NCBI GenBank assembly: GCA_022984795.1
Contig: JALIHJ010000046.1
Coordinates: 62,001-126,000, forward strand
DNA length: 64,000 nucleotides
Source: Fabrea salina
Taxonomy: Eukaryota; Ciliophora; Heterotrichea; Heterotrichida; Fabreidae
Reading direction: 5' to 3'
Part shown: in pieces, positions 17,127-26,007 of the stretch
Layout of the letters: every line of letters starts with the position of its first letter
How positions within the stretch are numbered: position 1 is the stretch's first letter
The notes under the pieces: model-generated
Told to the model about the DNA's origin: nothing
What the model saw: the letters and a program-made list of their open reading frames with translations, nothing else
The model's database searches: none
Position numbers and translations under genes: made by a program

Positions 17127-19169
17127 ATGAATGCCTCTGCTTGGTTTAGTATAACCCACTCGGATATATCAGGCATTTCTCATCCCAAAAGCTTGTTCTG
17201 GAGAGAGATGGCCAAAACTGAACTTGAAGTTAACATAGATTACCAAGCCCACTTAAGTCAGGTGAAGGAAGTAGCTTCCCCAACTGACAAAATACTACTT
17301 AAAAAAGAACTTAACTCTGAAGTATTCAAAAGAAAGTCTAAGGAAAGTGAGTTGGAGAACCTAAAAAGAATCTACCAAGAACTCAACCAAAGAAACTTAG
17401 AGCCCTCCAAAGAAGCAACCAAAAAAAACATACTTAAAAAACTAGACGAAGTTAATAATTCTATCCTAGAAGAAGAACACCAGACCTTAGTTCTCAAGCA
17501 CAAAAAAGACACTCAAAAAAAGTGCTTTTTAGTGGCTAAAGAAAGACTACTTGAAATCCAAAGCATGGACAAAAAGATTTCTAATGACAGTAAAGGACTT
17601 CAAGAAGTTAGCATAATAGCTCAAAATGACTACTCCCAAGTCAAAAACAACTACGAAAAACTCAAAAAACAAGCTTACAAGTCCAGTCAAACTAACACCC
17701 TAACTTCTCTTGAACTAACTAGACAAAAAGACCGAATCCACGAAGACATTCAAGAAAGCATTAAAAGAATAACAACTAACACTCTGAAATTCAAGGAATA
17801 TCAAACTGAACTAAACAAGTTCCTTAAGTCCCTGCACAAGGAGTCTATGGAAGCTAAACTTAAGCAAGAAATACAAAACGAAAAACTTGAGTCACTCGAA
17901 AAGTACCAAAAAGAATTTGCAGAGTTAAAAAAGTAAAGTTTACATAGGTTACTTCAAAGACTTGGATTTACTCAAGAAACCACTGACTGTAAAAGCATCT
18001 CAGAACAAGCAATACAAGCTGCTAAGCAACTTAAAGCACAAGAAGACTCCCTAGACTTAGTGTATAAGCACTTAGTTCAAGAAGTAACCATTACTTAGCA
18101 CGAAACTACACTTAAACAGTGCCTAGAAATCAAATTGGAACTCCAGAAACTCAAGTCTGCTCCAGACTCCCAGCAAAAAGCTCCTAAAGAAAACAAGTTC
18201 AAAGAGCACTCCAAAATCACTGAAAACTTCCTTTTAAAAGTTGACTCAGCAGTGGTTAGCTTTTCCGAAGAACTAGCAAAAGTATTTTCTAAAGTCATTG
18301 AAATCACTGAAACCACTGGAAGTCCACTTGAAAGCCTGTTTGTTTCTGTGAGTTGCCAAACTGAAAAACTAAAAGAGGGCTTTCCTAAAATGTCCTCTGA
18401 GATCCCATTTGAAGTTTTCAACTCAGATGCTAGAAAGTATGCTAACTTTAAAAAGCATCCTAAAAACGAGTTCCAAAGCCCAGTTAAAAACTCTATTGGC
18501 AAAAAAGAAATAGCTTCTATGTACAACTACTTCTACGGAAGTGCTGAAGACTCTGAGTTTTTTGGAGGTGTTTTGCATGAATGCAAAGTTTTTAAAAGGG
18601 TCTGCACTTACCCTATGTTGAATGAATTCTTAAAAACTCACTCCCAAACCAAGTCTTTAAAACTCACTCTTGAAGCTTTTACTGACTTGCATGAAACTTG
18701 TTATGAGTCTTTTAGAACTGAGTATAAAACCTTATTCAAGCACTTCAATCGACTTTTCAAAGCAATTAAAGAAACTTTAGAGTCCGAATTAACTAAGAAT
18801 CCTATTAAAGCTTCTGAAATCAGTTACTTGCCTAACTGTTCAAAAAGCAAAAAAGCAAACAAACTTTATAACTGGGAAACCAAAAGCAAATTCAAACTAG
18901 TAGAAAAACAGGGTTTACTTTCAAACGGGAAAAAACCAACTAAAAAAGCTTCTAACTTCAAAAGTTTACTTAAGTCTGAAAACTATACACTTTTGCCTTC
19001 AATTCAAAACTCATCTCAAAAGTTTTTTAGTGAAGCTACTAGAATGAGGTCCAAACTTGGCGACCTAAAAGTCAAGCAAAACAAGGTCAGAAAGCAAACC
19101 AAGTCACTTGCAGTGTTTGCAGGTTTCAATTCTCTTCCAGAGAACACCTTAATTAGCTTTAATAACTAG
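17127..19169 (+). CDS. Coiled-coil protein, three exons
   Basis: Exons 17127-17932, 17948-18083 and 18099-19169, separated by 15-nt introns GTAAAGTTTACATAG and GTAACCATTACTTAG; 670 residues. Residues about 40-310 are continuous charged coiled coil; the C-terminal half is less repetitive, Ser/Lys-rich, and ends SLPENTLISFNN. The first intron is phase 2, the second phase 0; each brings an in-frame stop if retained. The coiled-coil style recalls outer-dynein-arm docking proteins, but this is a weak impression. Start chosen at 17127, 26 nt from the divergent secreted-protein start; MAKTELEV at 17209 is an alternative. Confidence 0.8.
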
Positions 19170-19182
19170 AACATAAAAAAAA

Positions 19183-20373
19183 ATGAGGTTGCTGTTGGGG
19201 TTGATCCTAGTTGCTTTAGCTGAATCTAGAAAGCTCATAAACGTTGTGGAAGCGTGCAGACACGGAGCACGGTCACCAATAGTTAAATACGAATGGGACA
19301 CAGGCATATGGCCTAAGGGGTATGGTGGAGAGTTAACCCCAGCAGGCGAACATCAGCACTATTTGAATGGAGCTGTTTTAAGAAGGAGGTATGTTGAGGA
19401 ACATGGACTGCTTAGTCCAAAATACAACTCAAGTGAAATCTACGTAAGGTCCACTGACTACAATCGAACTATCATGAGTGCTTTGTCTCAGTTGTACGCC
19501 CTCTACCCAGAGGGTGCTCAGCTTCACTCTTCAGAAATGGAGCAAGGAGCCATTCCTCCCTTTAACGTTTCTAACATGCAGGCTGTAATCACTGAACTAG
19601 GAATGAATGCTCTTCCAAACGGGTTCCAGCCTATTCCTGTGCATGTAGTTTCTAAAGAATACGACCTGACCCTTAGAGCTTACGACCCACTTGCTTGTCC
19701 CTACTTCAAGGAAATCAATAAATACGTCGAAAACATAGGCTTTAGTCAGCAAAAGGCGTTTAAGTACGAGAATGGGTTAAGGCACATAATCAAAACTACT
19801 CTAGGAACTGACGTGGACTACTTTCAAGCTTGGGGTATTGGTGACACTCTGTACTCAGACTGGTTCCACGGTTATGATTTTCCACCTGGAATTACAATGG
19901 ACCTTTTCTGGGAGATCATGGACAACACCAACTACACTAACTACTACCAGTTCACTCAGTCTCCTGACATGTACGGAGCTCGTTTGGCCTCTACCAAGTT
20001 CTTTGAAGACATAATCAACAACTTCGAGGCTGCAATGGCTGGAACCTCACCAGTAAAGTTCTACTTTTACTCAGCCCACGACACCACCTTGAATGGGTTT
20101 TTAAATGGTTTGGAGCAATTTAACTACGAAAACCCACCATTTGCTTCGACTCTGTTTTTTGAACTGTACGACGAAGGAAACGGAGGCCAAACTGTAAGGA
20201 CTCTTTATAACGACCAACCTTTGCAACTTAAAGGCTGCACTCAACCTGTTTACTGCGACTATTATGAATTCAAAGCTTTCTTGCAAAGCAGAATAGTTCC
20301 AAACATATACAAGATGTGCAATGTCACCTACGACTACCCTGGAAAGCAAAGGGGGTTCCTTTCTGACCCTTAA
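19183..20373 (+). CDS. Secreted/lysosomal histidine acid phosphatase
   Basis: 396 residues. A signal peptide (MRLLLGLILVALAES) precedes the histidine acid phosphatase domain. The nucleophile motif is EACRHGARSP (RHGxRxP complete), and the proton-donor motif is SAHDTTLNGFL (HD). Several N-x-S/T sites and paired Cys (LKGCTQPVYC) fit an exported enzyme. No C-terminal span, so it is soluble in a lysosome/food vacuole or released. It should cleave phosphomonoesters at acid pH. Confidence 0.93.
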   Translation: MRLLLGLILVALAESRKLINVVEACRHGARSPIVKYEWDTGIWPKGYGGELTPAGEHQHYLNGAVLRRRYVEEHGLLSPKYNSSEIYVRSTDYNRTIMSALSQLYALYPEGAQLHSSEMEQGAIPPFNVSNMQAVITELGMNALPNGFQPIPVHVVSKEYDLTLRAYDPLACPYFKEINKYVENIGFSQQKAFKYENGLRHIIKTTLGTDVDYFQAWGIGDTLYSDWFHGYDFPPGITMDLFWEIMDNTNYTNYYQFTQSPDMYGARLASTKFFEDIINNFEAAMAGTSPVKFYFYSAHDTTLNGFLNGLEQFNYENPPFASTLFFELYDEGNGGQTVRTLYNDQPLQLKGCTQPVYCDYYEFKAFLQSRIVPNIYKMCNVTYDYPGKQRGFLSDP

Positions 20374-20378
20374 CTTAA

Positions 20379-21137
20379 CTATTTACGAAGCAACTTAGAA
20401 TTAGTCATGTAAGAGTAAAGAACGTAGTTTTCGTTGTTTCTAGCTATGTCTAAAGGAGTCCTTCCAGCCATGTCTTTGAGCTTCAAGTCGGCTTTGTAGG
20501 ATAGTAAGAACTTCACAAGGTCAAGACTGTTGCGCCTAACAGCCCAGTGCAGAGGGGACTGCTGAGTCTAAATAGGTAATACTGAGTCAGTGATTTTAAC
20601 TAAACTTGGACTAGAAAAAACAAGGTTCATCACTTCTTTCAAGTCACACTGTTTAACTGCAGAAAACATTTGTCTGGATTTTGGGTGTGAGTTAGGTTCT
20701 GGAATCTTGATGCTTTTAAGTTTGAATTTGTTGTTTTCTATAACTGAAAGCACATTCTTAAGCTGTTCACTTGAGTCATTTCTTACTTTGTCAGCTTTAG
20801 AGTTAGCTAAATCAATTCGGTCAGCAAAAGCTTTGAATTCTTTTTTAGCTTTAGTGCTGCGTACACTGTGTACACTGTATACACTTGGAGACTCACTGAA
20901 CTCAAAACCACCTCTGATCTTAGGTTTGAAGTTGCAAGAAGAACAAACTTTAAGAATAGGTTTGGGAGTAGAACTATTTTTTGGTACCGGACTTGGAGTA
21001 ACCCTTTTAGAACTGGACCTTGAAATCCTTGAAGGAATTATGAAATTCCTTTTAAATTCTACGTTGAAGTACCTTCTTCTAGCCGGTGTAGAAGAACCAC
21101 TTTTAGGTGAAGTCTCTTTTTTTTCCCAGAGCGACAT
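20379..21137 (-). CDS. Ankyrin-repeat protein, two exons
   Basis: Exon 1 is 20583-21137, intron GTATTACCTATTTAG is 20568-20582, exon 2 is 20379-20567; 247 residues. The N-terminal two thirds are basic and disordered with Ser/Pro stretches and a CSSC pair. The C-terminus has ankyrin repeats spanning the splice site: a degenerate MFSAVKQCDLKEVMNLVFS, then SPLHWAVRRNSLDLVKFLLS and GRTPLDIARNNEN. Joining exons restores the ankyrin consensus, which supports the intron. Stop lies 5 nt from the convergent phosphatase stop. Confidence 0.85.
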
Positions 21138-21158
21138 TTATATTTCTGAGTCTACCTG

Positions 21159-21557
21159 ATGCCAAGACGCAAAATGCCTGAACTGTCCCAAAGAGAAATC
21201 ACACAACAAAAACTCAAAAGAGTCAGGGAAACCGAAGACATACAAGAAATACTTGAACTCACACAAGACCAAGACCCTTACGTAAGAGCCCAGTCTGTAA
21301 GAACTATTTGTCCCTGTAAAGTCCAGGACAAAATTGACCTTTTTTGGGAAAGAGTGCTTGAAATGGTGGAAGACCCAGATGATAGCGTAAGAGCTAACGT
21401 GCTGCATGTACTGTGTGACGGGTCTCCTGAGTACCTTGAAGACAAAGTAATTCAAGCTGTGCAAGAATTCAACAGTGACCCTAACCGAGACATCAAAAGA
21501 AAAGCTCACAAAGTTCTGGGCAGCTACTACTCTACAGGCAAATGGAATGTTTTATAG
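21159..21557 (+). CDS. Small HEAT-repeat protein
   Basis: 132 residues. Two or three HEAT-like helical repeats: DPYVRAQSVRTICPCKV, DPDDSVRANVLHVLCDGSP and DPNRDIKRKAHKVLGSYY. The DGSP stretch and short length resemble small HEAT proteins found in bacteria and protists; the function is unknown, probably protein binding. Starts 21 nt from the divergent ankyrin gene; its stop directly abuts the convergent NCBP2 stop with no spacer. Confidence 0.8.
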   Translation: MPRRKMPELSQREITQQKLKRVRETEDIQEILELTQDQDPYVRAQSVRTICPCKVQDKIDLFWERVLEMVEDPDDSVRANVLHVLCDGSPEYLEDKVIQAVQEFNSDPNRDIKRKAHKVLGSYYSTGKWNVL

Positions 21558-22025
21558 TTACCTTTCTTTCCTTTTAACTCCAACTCTTTCTTCTTCGTGT
21601 TCGTCCCTTCTAGACTGTTCGTAGCGTACTGAGTCTCTTTTTTGGCCACCTCCTCTGCCCCTTCCGAACTGGCGCCCTTCTTTAAACCCTAAGTCCCAGT
21701 CCACTCTTATCAGTTTGTTTTCTAAAGCGGTTCCACTCAAACAGTTCACTGCTGTGTAAGCTCCTTCGTGGGTGCAGAACTCCACAAAGCAAAACCCACA
21801 AGGAGTCTTTTTGTACCTGTCTAGTCCCATGATGACTCTTTTGACCTTCCCAGCGTAAGAAAACAACTCGTATATTTGTTCTTCTTTGCTGAGCTGCGAA
21901 AGGTTCCCTACGTAAACTGTAGTGGAGTGTGCAAGCTTTTCTTGGTACTCCTCAGGGGAAAGGTTCTGTTGTCTGTCTATGTAAGGAGATGTAGGGTTAG
22001 CCTCTCCATATAAGTATGCTGCCAT
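21558..22025 (-). CDS. NCBP2: Nuclear cap-binding protein subunit 2 (CBP20)
   Basis: 155 residues, the usual length. A single RRM: RNP2 TVYVGNLSQL near residue 33 and RNP1 CGFCFVEF near residue 76, followed by IRVDWDLGFKEGRQFGRG, the family-specific cap-binding tail. The N-terminal Tyr of AAYLYGEANP and of SPYIDR can stack on m7G. It should form the nuclear cap-binding complex with CBP80. The C-terminus is Arg/Glu-rich. Confidence 0.96.
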   Translation of the reverse strand: MAAYLYGEANPTSPYIDRQQNLSPEEYQEKLAHSTTVYVGNLSQLSKEEQIYELFSYAGKVKRVIMGLDRYKKTPCGFCFVEFCTHEGAYTAVNCLSGTALENKLIRVDWDLGFKEGRQFGRGRGGGQKRDSVRYEQSRRDEHEEERVGVKRKER

Positions 22026-22170
22026 GGATTATAACTCGCTTTGAGCCCTAAAAAGGGAAGAACAATAAACCCGATTTAAGCATTAAACACTCTTCTAAGC
22101 AACCCTGGAAGCCGCAAGGAGCCATCTTGGAAATCAAATATTTAAACACAACCCTTTATAATGTTTCTTA
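22026..22170. promoter_or_regulatory. Divergent spacer, NCBP2 / NC2-alpha
   Basis: At 145 nt one of the largest spacers in the window, between two divergent gene-expression factors. It is moderately AT-rich, with TATTTAAA- and TTTATAAT-like stretches just upstream of the + start. I see no tRNA or open frame in it. A shared promoter is the natural reading. Confidence 0.4.
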
Positions 22171-22512
22171 ATGAAAACCAAAAGCAGTTTAAGTTTGCCA
22201 CCAGCACGCATTCGTAAAATAATCCAAGCCGACCGCCAAATAGGCAAGTTGGCTTCTTCAACGCCAGTACTCGTGAGCAAAGTCACAGAGCTTTTTATCA
22301 GTGAACTAATTTCTCGAGCTAGTAAGCTTGCAATGGAACGAGGAGATGCTAAACTGGCACTTTGGCATTTGTAAGATCTATTCAGGAACCAAGTCATTGA
22401 AAATGATGCAGTTTTTGAAGTCATCAAAGGCAAAGCCCTTAACTTGCCCGCCCTCCTGAGTGCAGCTCCTCCCAAAAAGGCCAAAGAAAAGAAAAAACAG
22501 CCCGAAGCTTAA
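22171..22512 (+). CDS. DRAP1: Histone-fold protein, NC2-alpha (DRAP1) like
   Basis: Exon 1 is 22171-22370, intron GTAAGATCTATTCAG is 22371-22385, exon 2 is 22386-22512; 108 residues. The histone fold begins PPARIRKIIQADRQIGKLA, followed by VLVSKVTELFISELI and, across the splice, LWHLNQVIENDAVF, which corresponds to the DRAP1 SHLKQCIELEQQF helix. NC2-alpha pairs with NC2-beta (DR1) to bind TBP and hold back TFIIB. CHRAC/NF-YC subunits are the alternative, less likely from the PPARI start. Basic Lys/Ala tail. Confidence 0.82.
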
Positions 22513-22534
22513 TAACTAATCTTGAGTTACCTAG

Positions 22535-23797
22535 TTAAGCAGTGTAAAGGTCGTGTATAGAGTGAATGGCTTCGTACATCATCTTAATTACCTTTACTCG
22601 CCAGTCATAAGTTGCTCCTGAGTAGTCCAGCATGAGTTTGGTGTAAGCTGCTGGAGACTCAAGTTTGCTTTTTACTAGCACGAACTTCATAACGTTTATC
22701 TCTTGTTCTAAGTTAGGAATTTCTTTTTCTCCTTTCCAGTGCTCCACACATTCAGTTTTGATGGCATTGCTCATTTCTGAGACACAGCTGATTTGTTCTA
22801 AAGGACAAGCAAAGTTTTCTAACTTGTTAATGGTTTCAATGGCTTCTGAGTAAGGACTCCTAGAGCCATTAAGTCTGAAGTCCTCTGCAACACAAAAAGC
22901 ATCCATATACTCTGAGTCCTTAAAGTGGTTTGCTCTGCACATTAGCACAGAAGAGTCCAGTTCCTCCGTGCTTGCTTTGTAGATGGCTATTAAGTTCCCA
23001 AAGACTTTTCCAAAAACGTACTTTTCAACAGCAGGTCTGCAGAACTGCATAACTTTTTCGTTGCTGCCTTTGCCTAAGTTGTAGTCAGAAAATAAAGACA
23101 AAACTGTGTTTTCAATGAGTGACTTTATGCTTTCGAGTGGCTGAGGCAGTAACTCGGCAGACTCTTTGGGGTTTCTGTACTGGTGAGGAAAGGAGTCTAG
23201 AAATTCATTGACTGACTTTCCAAGTGAGTAGCCTTGGTCTGATAGAATTCTTGAGATTTCGTAGTAGCAAGTAGTTTCTATTTTGCAAGTCATTACAGGT
23301 TCTTCTTCTTCTATTATTTGGTAAGAGTTAGTGGACTGTTGGATTTCAGTTAGTTCAGGTTTAAATTTATCGATGAGTTTGCATATTGAATGGGGATTGC
23401 CTGAAACGCCTTTGATGAGCAGGTTCCTTTTGCACTTAGCTTCATTCAAAGAGATTTGCAAACTAACTACTGTTTCTTCTGTGGGTTGATCATCAGTGCA
23501 GCATAGAATAAGTCTTTTAACTAAGTTCCTTTTCTTCAAACACACAGATACACTAGAGTTAGTTTTTTCTTGTTCCCTGTAGTTTAGTTTTGCAGCGCAC
23601 TTAGAAAAAGCTTCAATAACTTTGATTGAAGTAACAGTAAAAGGAATGTCTTCTTTGTGGAAGGGCAGAATGCTTTCGGCACTTTCGCTTCGAAAGTTCA
23701 AAGAGGCCCTAGGAGATATTTCAAAGGTCTGGTCTATGCTTTCTCTTCCTGTTACTTGTTTAATTTCTTCTAGCTTTAGTGAAGTTTGGAATTCCAT
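22535..23797 (-). CDS. VPS9-like domain protein (tentative)
   Basis: 420 residues, all helical in the C-terminal half. About residues 320-395 (SEAIETINKLENFACPLEQ, then MSNAIKTECVEHW, then EINVMKFVLVKSKL) follow the VPS9 pattern of a helix pair, then a conserved I/V-rich helix; VPS9 domains activate Rab5-type GTPases on endosomes. The family Asp in aDe-iP is replaced here by IPNLEQ, so activity is uncertain. The N-terminal 200 residues show no known domain. Confidence 0.6.
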   Translation of the reverse strand: MEFQTSLKLEEIKQVTGRESIDQTFEISPRASLNFRSESAESILPFHKEDIPFTVTSIKVIEAFSKCAAKLNYREQEKTNSSVSVCLKKRNLVKRLILCCTDDQPTEETVVSLQISLNEAKCKRNLLIKGVSGNPHSICKLIDKFKPELTEIQQSTNSYQIIEEEEPVMTCKIETTCYYEISRILSDQGYSLGKSVNEFLDSFPHQYRNPKESAELLPQPLESIKSLIENTVLSLFSDYNLGKGSNEKVMQFCRPAVEKYVFGKVFGNLIAIYKASTEELDSSVLMCRANHFKDSEYMDAFCVAEDFRLNGSRSPYSEAIETINKLENFACPLEQISCVSEMSNAIKTECVEHWKGEKEIPNLEQEINVMKFVLVKSKLESPAAYTKLMLDYSGATYDWRVKVIKMMYEAIHSIHDLYTA

Positions 23798-23837
23798 TAA
23801 TAACTACTTAAGTAACACATATTTATGATTATGTACA

Positions 23838-25526
23838 CTAGTCCTCACACAGAACCTTGTAATAGTTTTCCAGCATCCTTACGTCATTGTAGTTGTGGGA
23901 TTCTGATACTTTAAGGATAAATTCTGACTTAGAACTAAGTTGTGGAATAGCTGTAGAGTTCTTTCTCTTAGAAAAGAATTCTGAGGAGCTGCAGTGGCTC
24001 GACTCAAGTTGGTGGAATACTGTTTCTATTTCATTTGCCAAGGGAGCTTTGGACTTTTTGGTTTGGTTCGACTTTGGAGAGGTTTTGGGGTTCCAGCAGT
24101 CTATTCTGCTTTGGGCTTTCCACTCTAGTTTTTGGGGCTTTACGTGTTGGGTTCTTCTTTTCAAATAAGTTTTGGGAGGGGCTTTTGGAAAGCTTGTGTC
24201 TTTTTCTTCTGGAGTCTCGAGTTGAAGTGCCTTCTGGATTTCCTTTGCGGGTGCTTTTTGGGTTTTCTGAGTTGCTTTTTGAAGTTCATTTAAAGGCTTT
24301 TCAAGAGTAGAATGGGCTGTTGAAGAGTTGCTTCTTCCAAAAGAAGACTCAGGCGAAAAGGTATGGTTAGTCACCAGTTGCAGCCACCTTCCTCTGATGT
24401 AGTACTTGTAAAAGTCAGCTACAAACTTCCTTTTAGCTGCAGGCAACTGGTACTTAAGTTGTTTAAGCAGTACTGAGTTGTCTTTAGACCTTTCTAAGTC
24501 TTTTTTAAGTAACTCCATGTCTTTGGTTTCTTTGATCTGGTTCAGCATGTATTTAGTTTTAAGTATTTTGCGAGTTTTCCACCCAATGGCTAAAGCCCCT
24601 ATTTTGGACTTTGCACAGAGCCTTCTTTTGAGCTTTCCAGAAACTCTTTTGCGGGCTTTGTAGCCCCTCCAGACTTTTTGGATATAAGAAGCTGAGTAGT
24701 TTACGTAAGCCTCAAACATTTCCCTTTTTTCTTTCTGCACACAAACGTACCACTTCTTCAAAGCTCTGTACACTTTGTAAGTAGCTATGCTCTTTTTTAT
24801 CTTCTCCTCAACCTTTTGGAGTTTCAGGTACTTCAGGTCTTCCTTAAAGGATTCAGTGTACTTTTTGAACTTGATTCTTTGGAGCCAGCCCTTGACAAAG
24901 GCTTGGATTTTAAGAACAGCATTGGTCTTAAGTAGTTTTTCTTTAGATTTGCCCAGAGTGCCCAGATGCACAATAGGGACTCTTGGGAGCGTTAGACAAG
25001 AAAAGGGTTTAAGTTTGTGTGAGGCCGAGTACACCTCTACTAAAGGAGGCTCTAAAAGTTGGTGTGAGACTATGGTGTTTTGGACTCTCAAAGGAGTAAT
25101 TGGAACCTTTTTTAGCACTGCAAAGTTTTTGAAAACTGGAATTGACTGGAAGATTTCAGTAGACTGGTTGGTCGAAACAGAGTACAGAGACAAGCTGAAA
25201 GCGTCTTCACAAGAATTCTGGTTGAGCTCAGCAAGAGAGTCTCCAGTGTCTTTTTGGGCCGCCGAACCTTCTTTTTTACTAAGAAACTTGGAGGCGGGTT
25301 CTGATTTGGTTTCTTCTTGTTTGGCTTTTAGGGGTTTTTTCAGTTTAGCAGTGCTGGTTTGGAAACTAGTAGTTGGTTGTTTTCTAAGTGGATTCTTTTT
25401 TGGAGAAGCCGACTCGGTGGAACTGGGAGCTTTCAGTTTAATTCGAGTAGTTTGGGGCTTTTTGGTGGTTTGGAGGGGTTTGGTTTCTTTCTTTCTGGCT
25501 AAATAACTCTTGTAAGAGCTCGACAT
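23838..25526 (-). CDS. IQ-motif protein
   Basis: 562 residues, strongly basic. A Lys/Ser/Pro/Thr-rich N-terminus is followed by IQ-type calmodulin-binding motifs in the middle: VLKIQAFVKGWLQRIKFKK, ASYIQKVWRGYKARKR and a weaker IGALAIGWKTRKILKTKY. A short disordered C-terminus follows. Such proteins bind calmodulin or centrin and are common on ciliate basal bodies and contractile fibres; which one is not decidable here. A 239-codon open frame on the opposite strand is an antisense shadow. Confidence 0.8.
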   Translation of the reverse strand: MSSSYKSYLARKKETKPLQTTKKPQTTRIKLKAPSSTESASPKKNPLRKQPTTSFQTSTAKLKKPLKAKQEETKSEPASKFLSKKEGSAAQKDTGDSLAELNQNSCEDAFSLSLYSVSTNQSTEIFQSIPVFKNFAVLKKVPITPLRVQNTIVSHQLLEPPLVEVYSASHKLKPFSCLTLPRVPIVHLGTLGKSKEKLLKTNAVLKIQAFVKGWLQRIKFKKYTESFKEDLKYLKLQKVEEKIKKSIATYKVYRALKKWYVCVQKEKREMFEAYVNYSASYIQKVWRGYKARKRVSGKLKRRLCAKSKIGALAIGWKTRKILKTKYMLNQIKETKDMELLKKDLERSKDNSVLLKQLKYQLPAAKRKFVADFYKYYIRGRWLQLVTNHTFSPESSFGRSNSSTAHSTLEKPLNELQKATQKTQKAPAKEIQKALQLETPEEKDTSFPKAPPKTYLKRRTQHVKPQKLEWKAQSRIDCWNPKTSPKSNQTKKSKAPLANEIETVFHQLESSHCSSSEFFSKRKNSTAIPQLSSKSEFILKVSESHNYNDVRMLENYYKVLCED

Positions 25527-25563
25527 TTAAAATTATAATAGGATTTAAGGATATTTACACTAT

Positions 25564-26007
25564 TTAAAGGCCTTTTTCTCTTAAAGCAGGAAGTCTTCTT
25601 AGCTTACTTGAGGAGAGAAACTGCACAGAGTCCTGCTTCCAACTTAAGTTCACAAGTACTCTGCCTACTTGTTTTGTTTTATAAGTAAGGCCAACCCACT
25701 CTTCGCAGTCACGACCTAAGTAAAAAATAGAGTGGAGGTTCAAGGTCCCTTCTCCAACCAAGTCGTCGTTTGACAAGTGGTCGAAGTCCCAAACTTCAAA
25801 CTTCACACTAGTTCCTTTGGACCTTCTGAACAGAAATTCTTCACTCCATCTTGGAGTTTTACCTCCTTCTCTGTGGACCTTGGTTTTTTGTTTTTGCCCT
25901 TCAAAAACAACTACGCAGTAAGGGTCCATTTTAGAGAAGAATTCAGTGTTCCGGGACAGTTCTGCCCTTTTGGGACTTATAACCAGGCTGCCTATACAGT
26001 GTTCCAT
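25564..26007 (-). CDS. C2-domain protein
   Basis: 147 residues, nearly all one C2 domain. SKMDPYCVVVFEGQKQKTKV is the first calcium loop region and KFEVWDFDHLSNDDLVGEG the second, with Asp residues at the calcium-binding positions (D in MDPY, WDFD and NDD). It should bind membranes in a calcium-dependent way. The ATG directly follows the TAA of the synergin-like gene (TAAATG), zero spacer. Confidence 0.9.
   Translation of the reverse strand: MEHCIGSLVISPKRAELSRNTEFFSKMDPYCVVVFEGQKQKTKVHREGGKTPRWSEEFLFRRSKGTSVKFEVWDFDHLSNDDLVGEGTLNLHSIFYLGRDCEEWVGLTYKTKQVGRVLVNLSWKQDSVQFLSSSKLRRLPALREKGL

Noticed and set aside
20590-21159. 189-codon open frame on the plus strand opposite the ankyrin gene
   Set aside because: The minus strand carries the ankyrin consensus and a good intron. 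The plus reading has no recognisable features and would overlap the HEAT gene start.
24787-25506. 239-codon open frame on the plus strand
   Set aside because: It is antisense to the IQ-motif gene, whose motifs are clear; composition (Ser/Leu/Phe-rich) is typical of an antisense frame.
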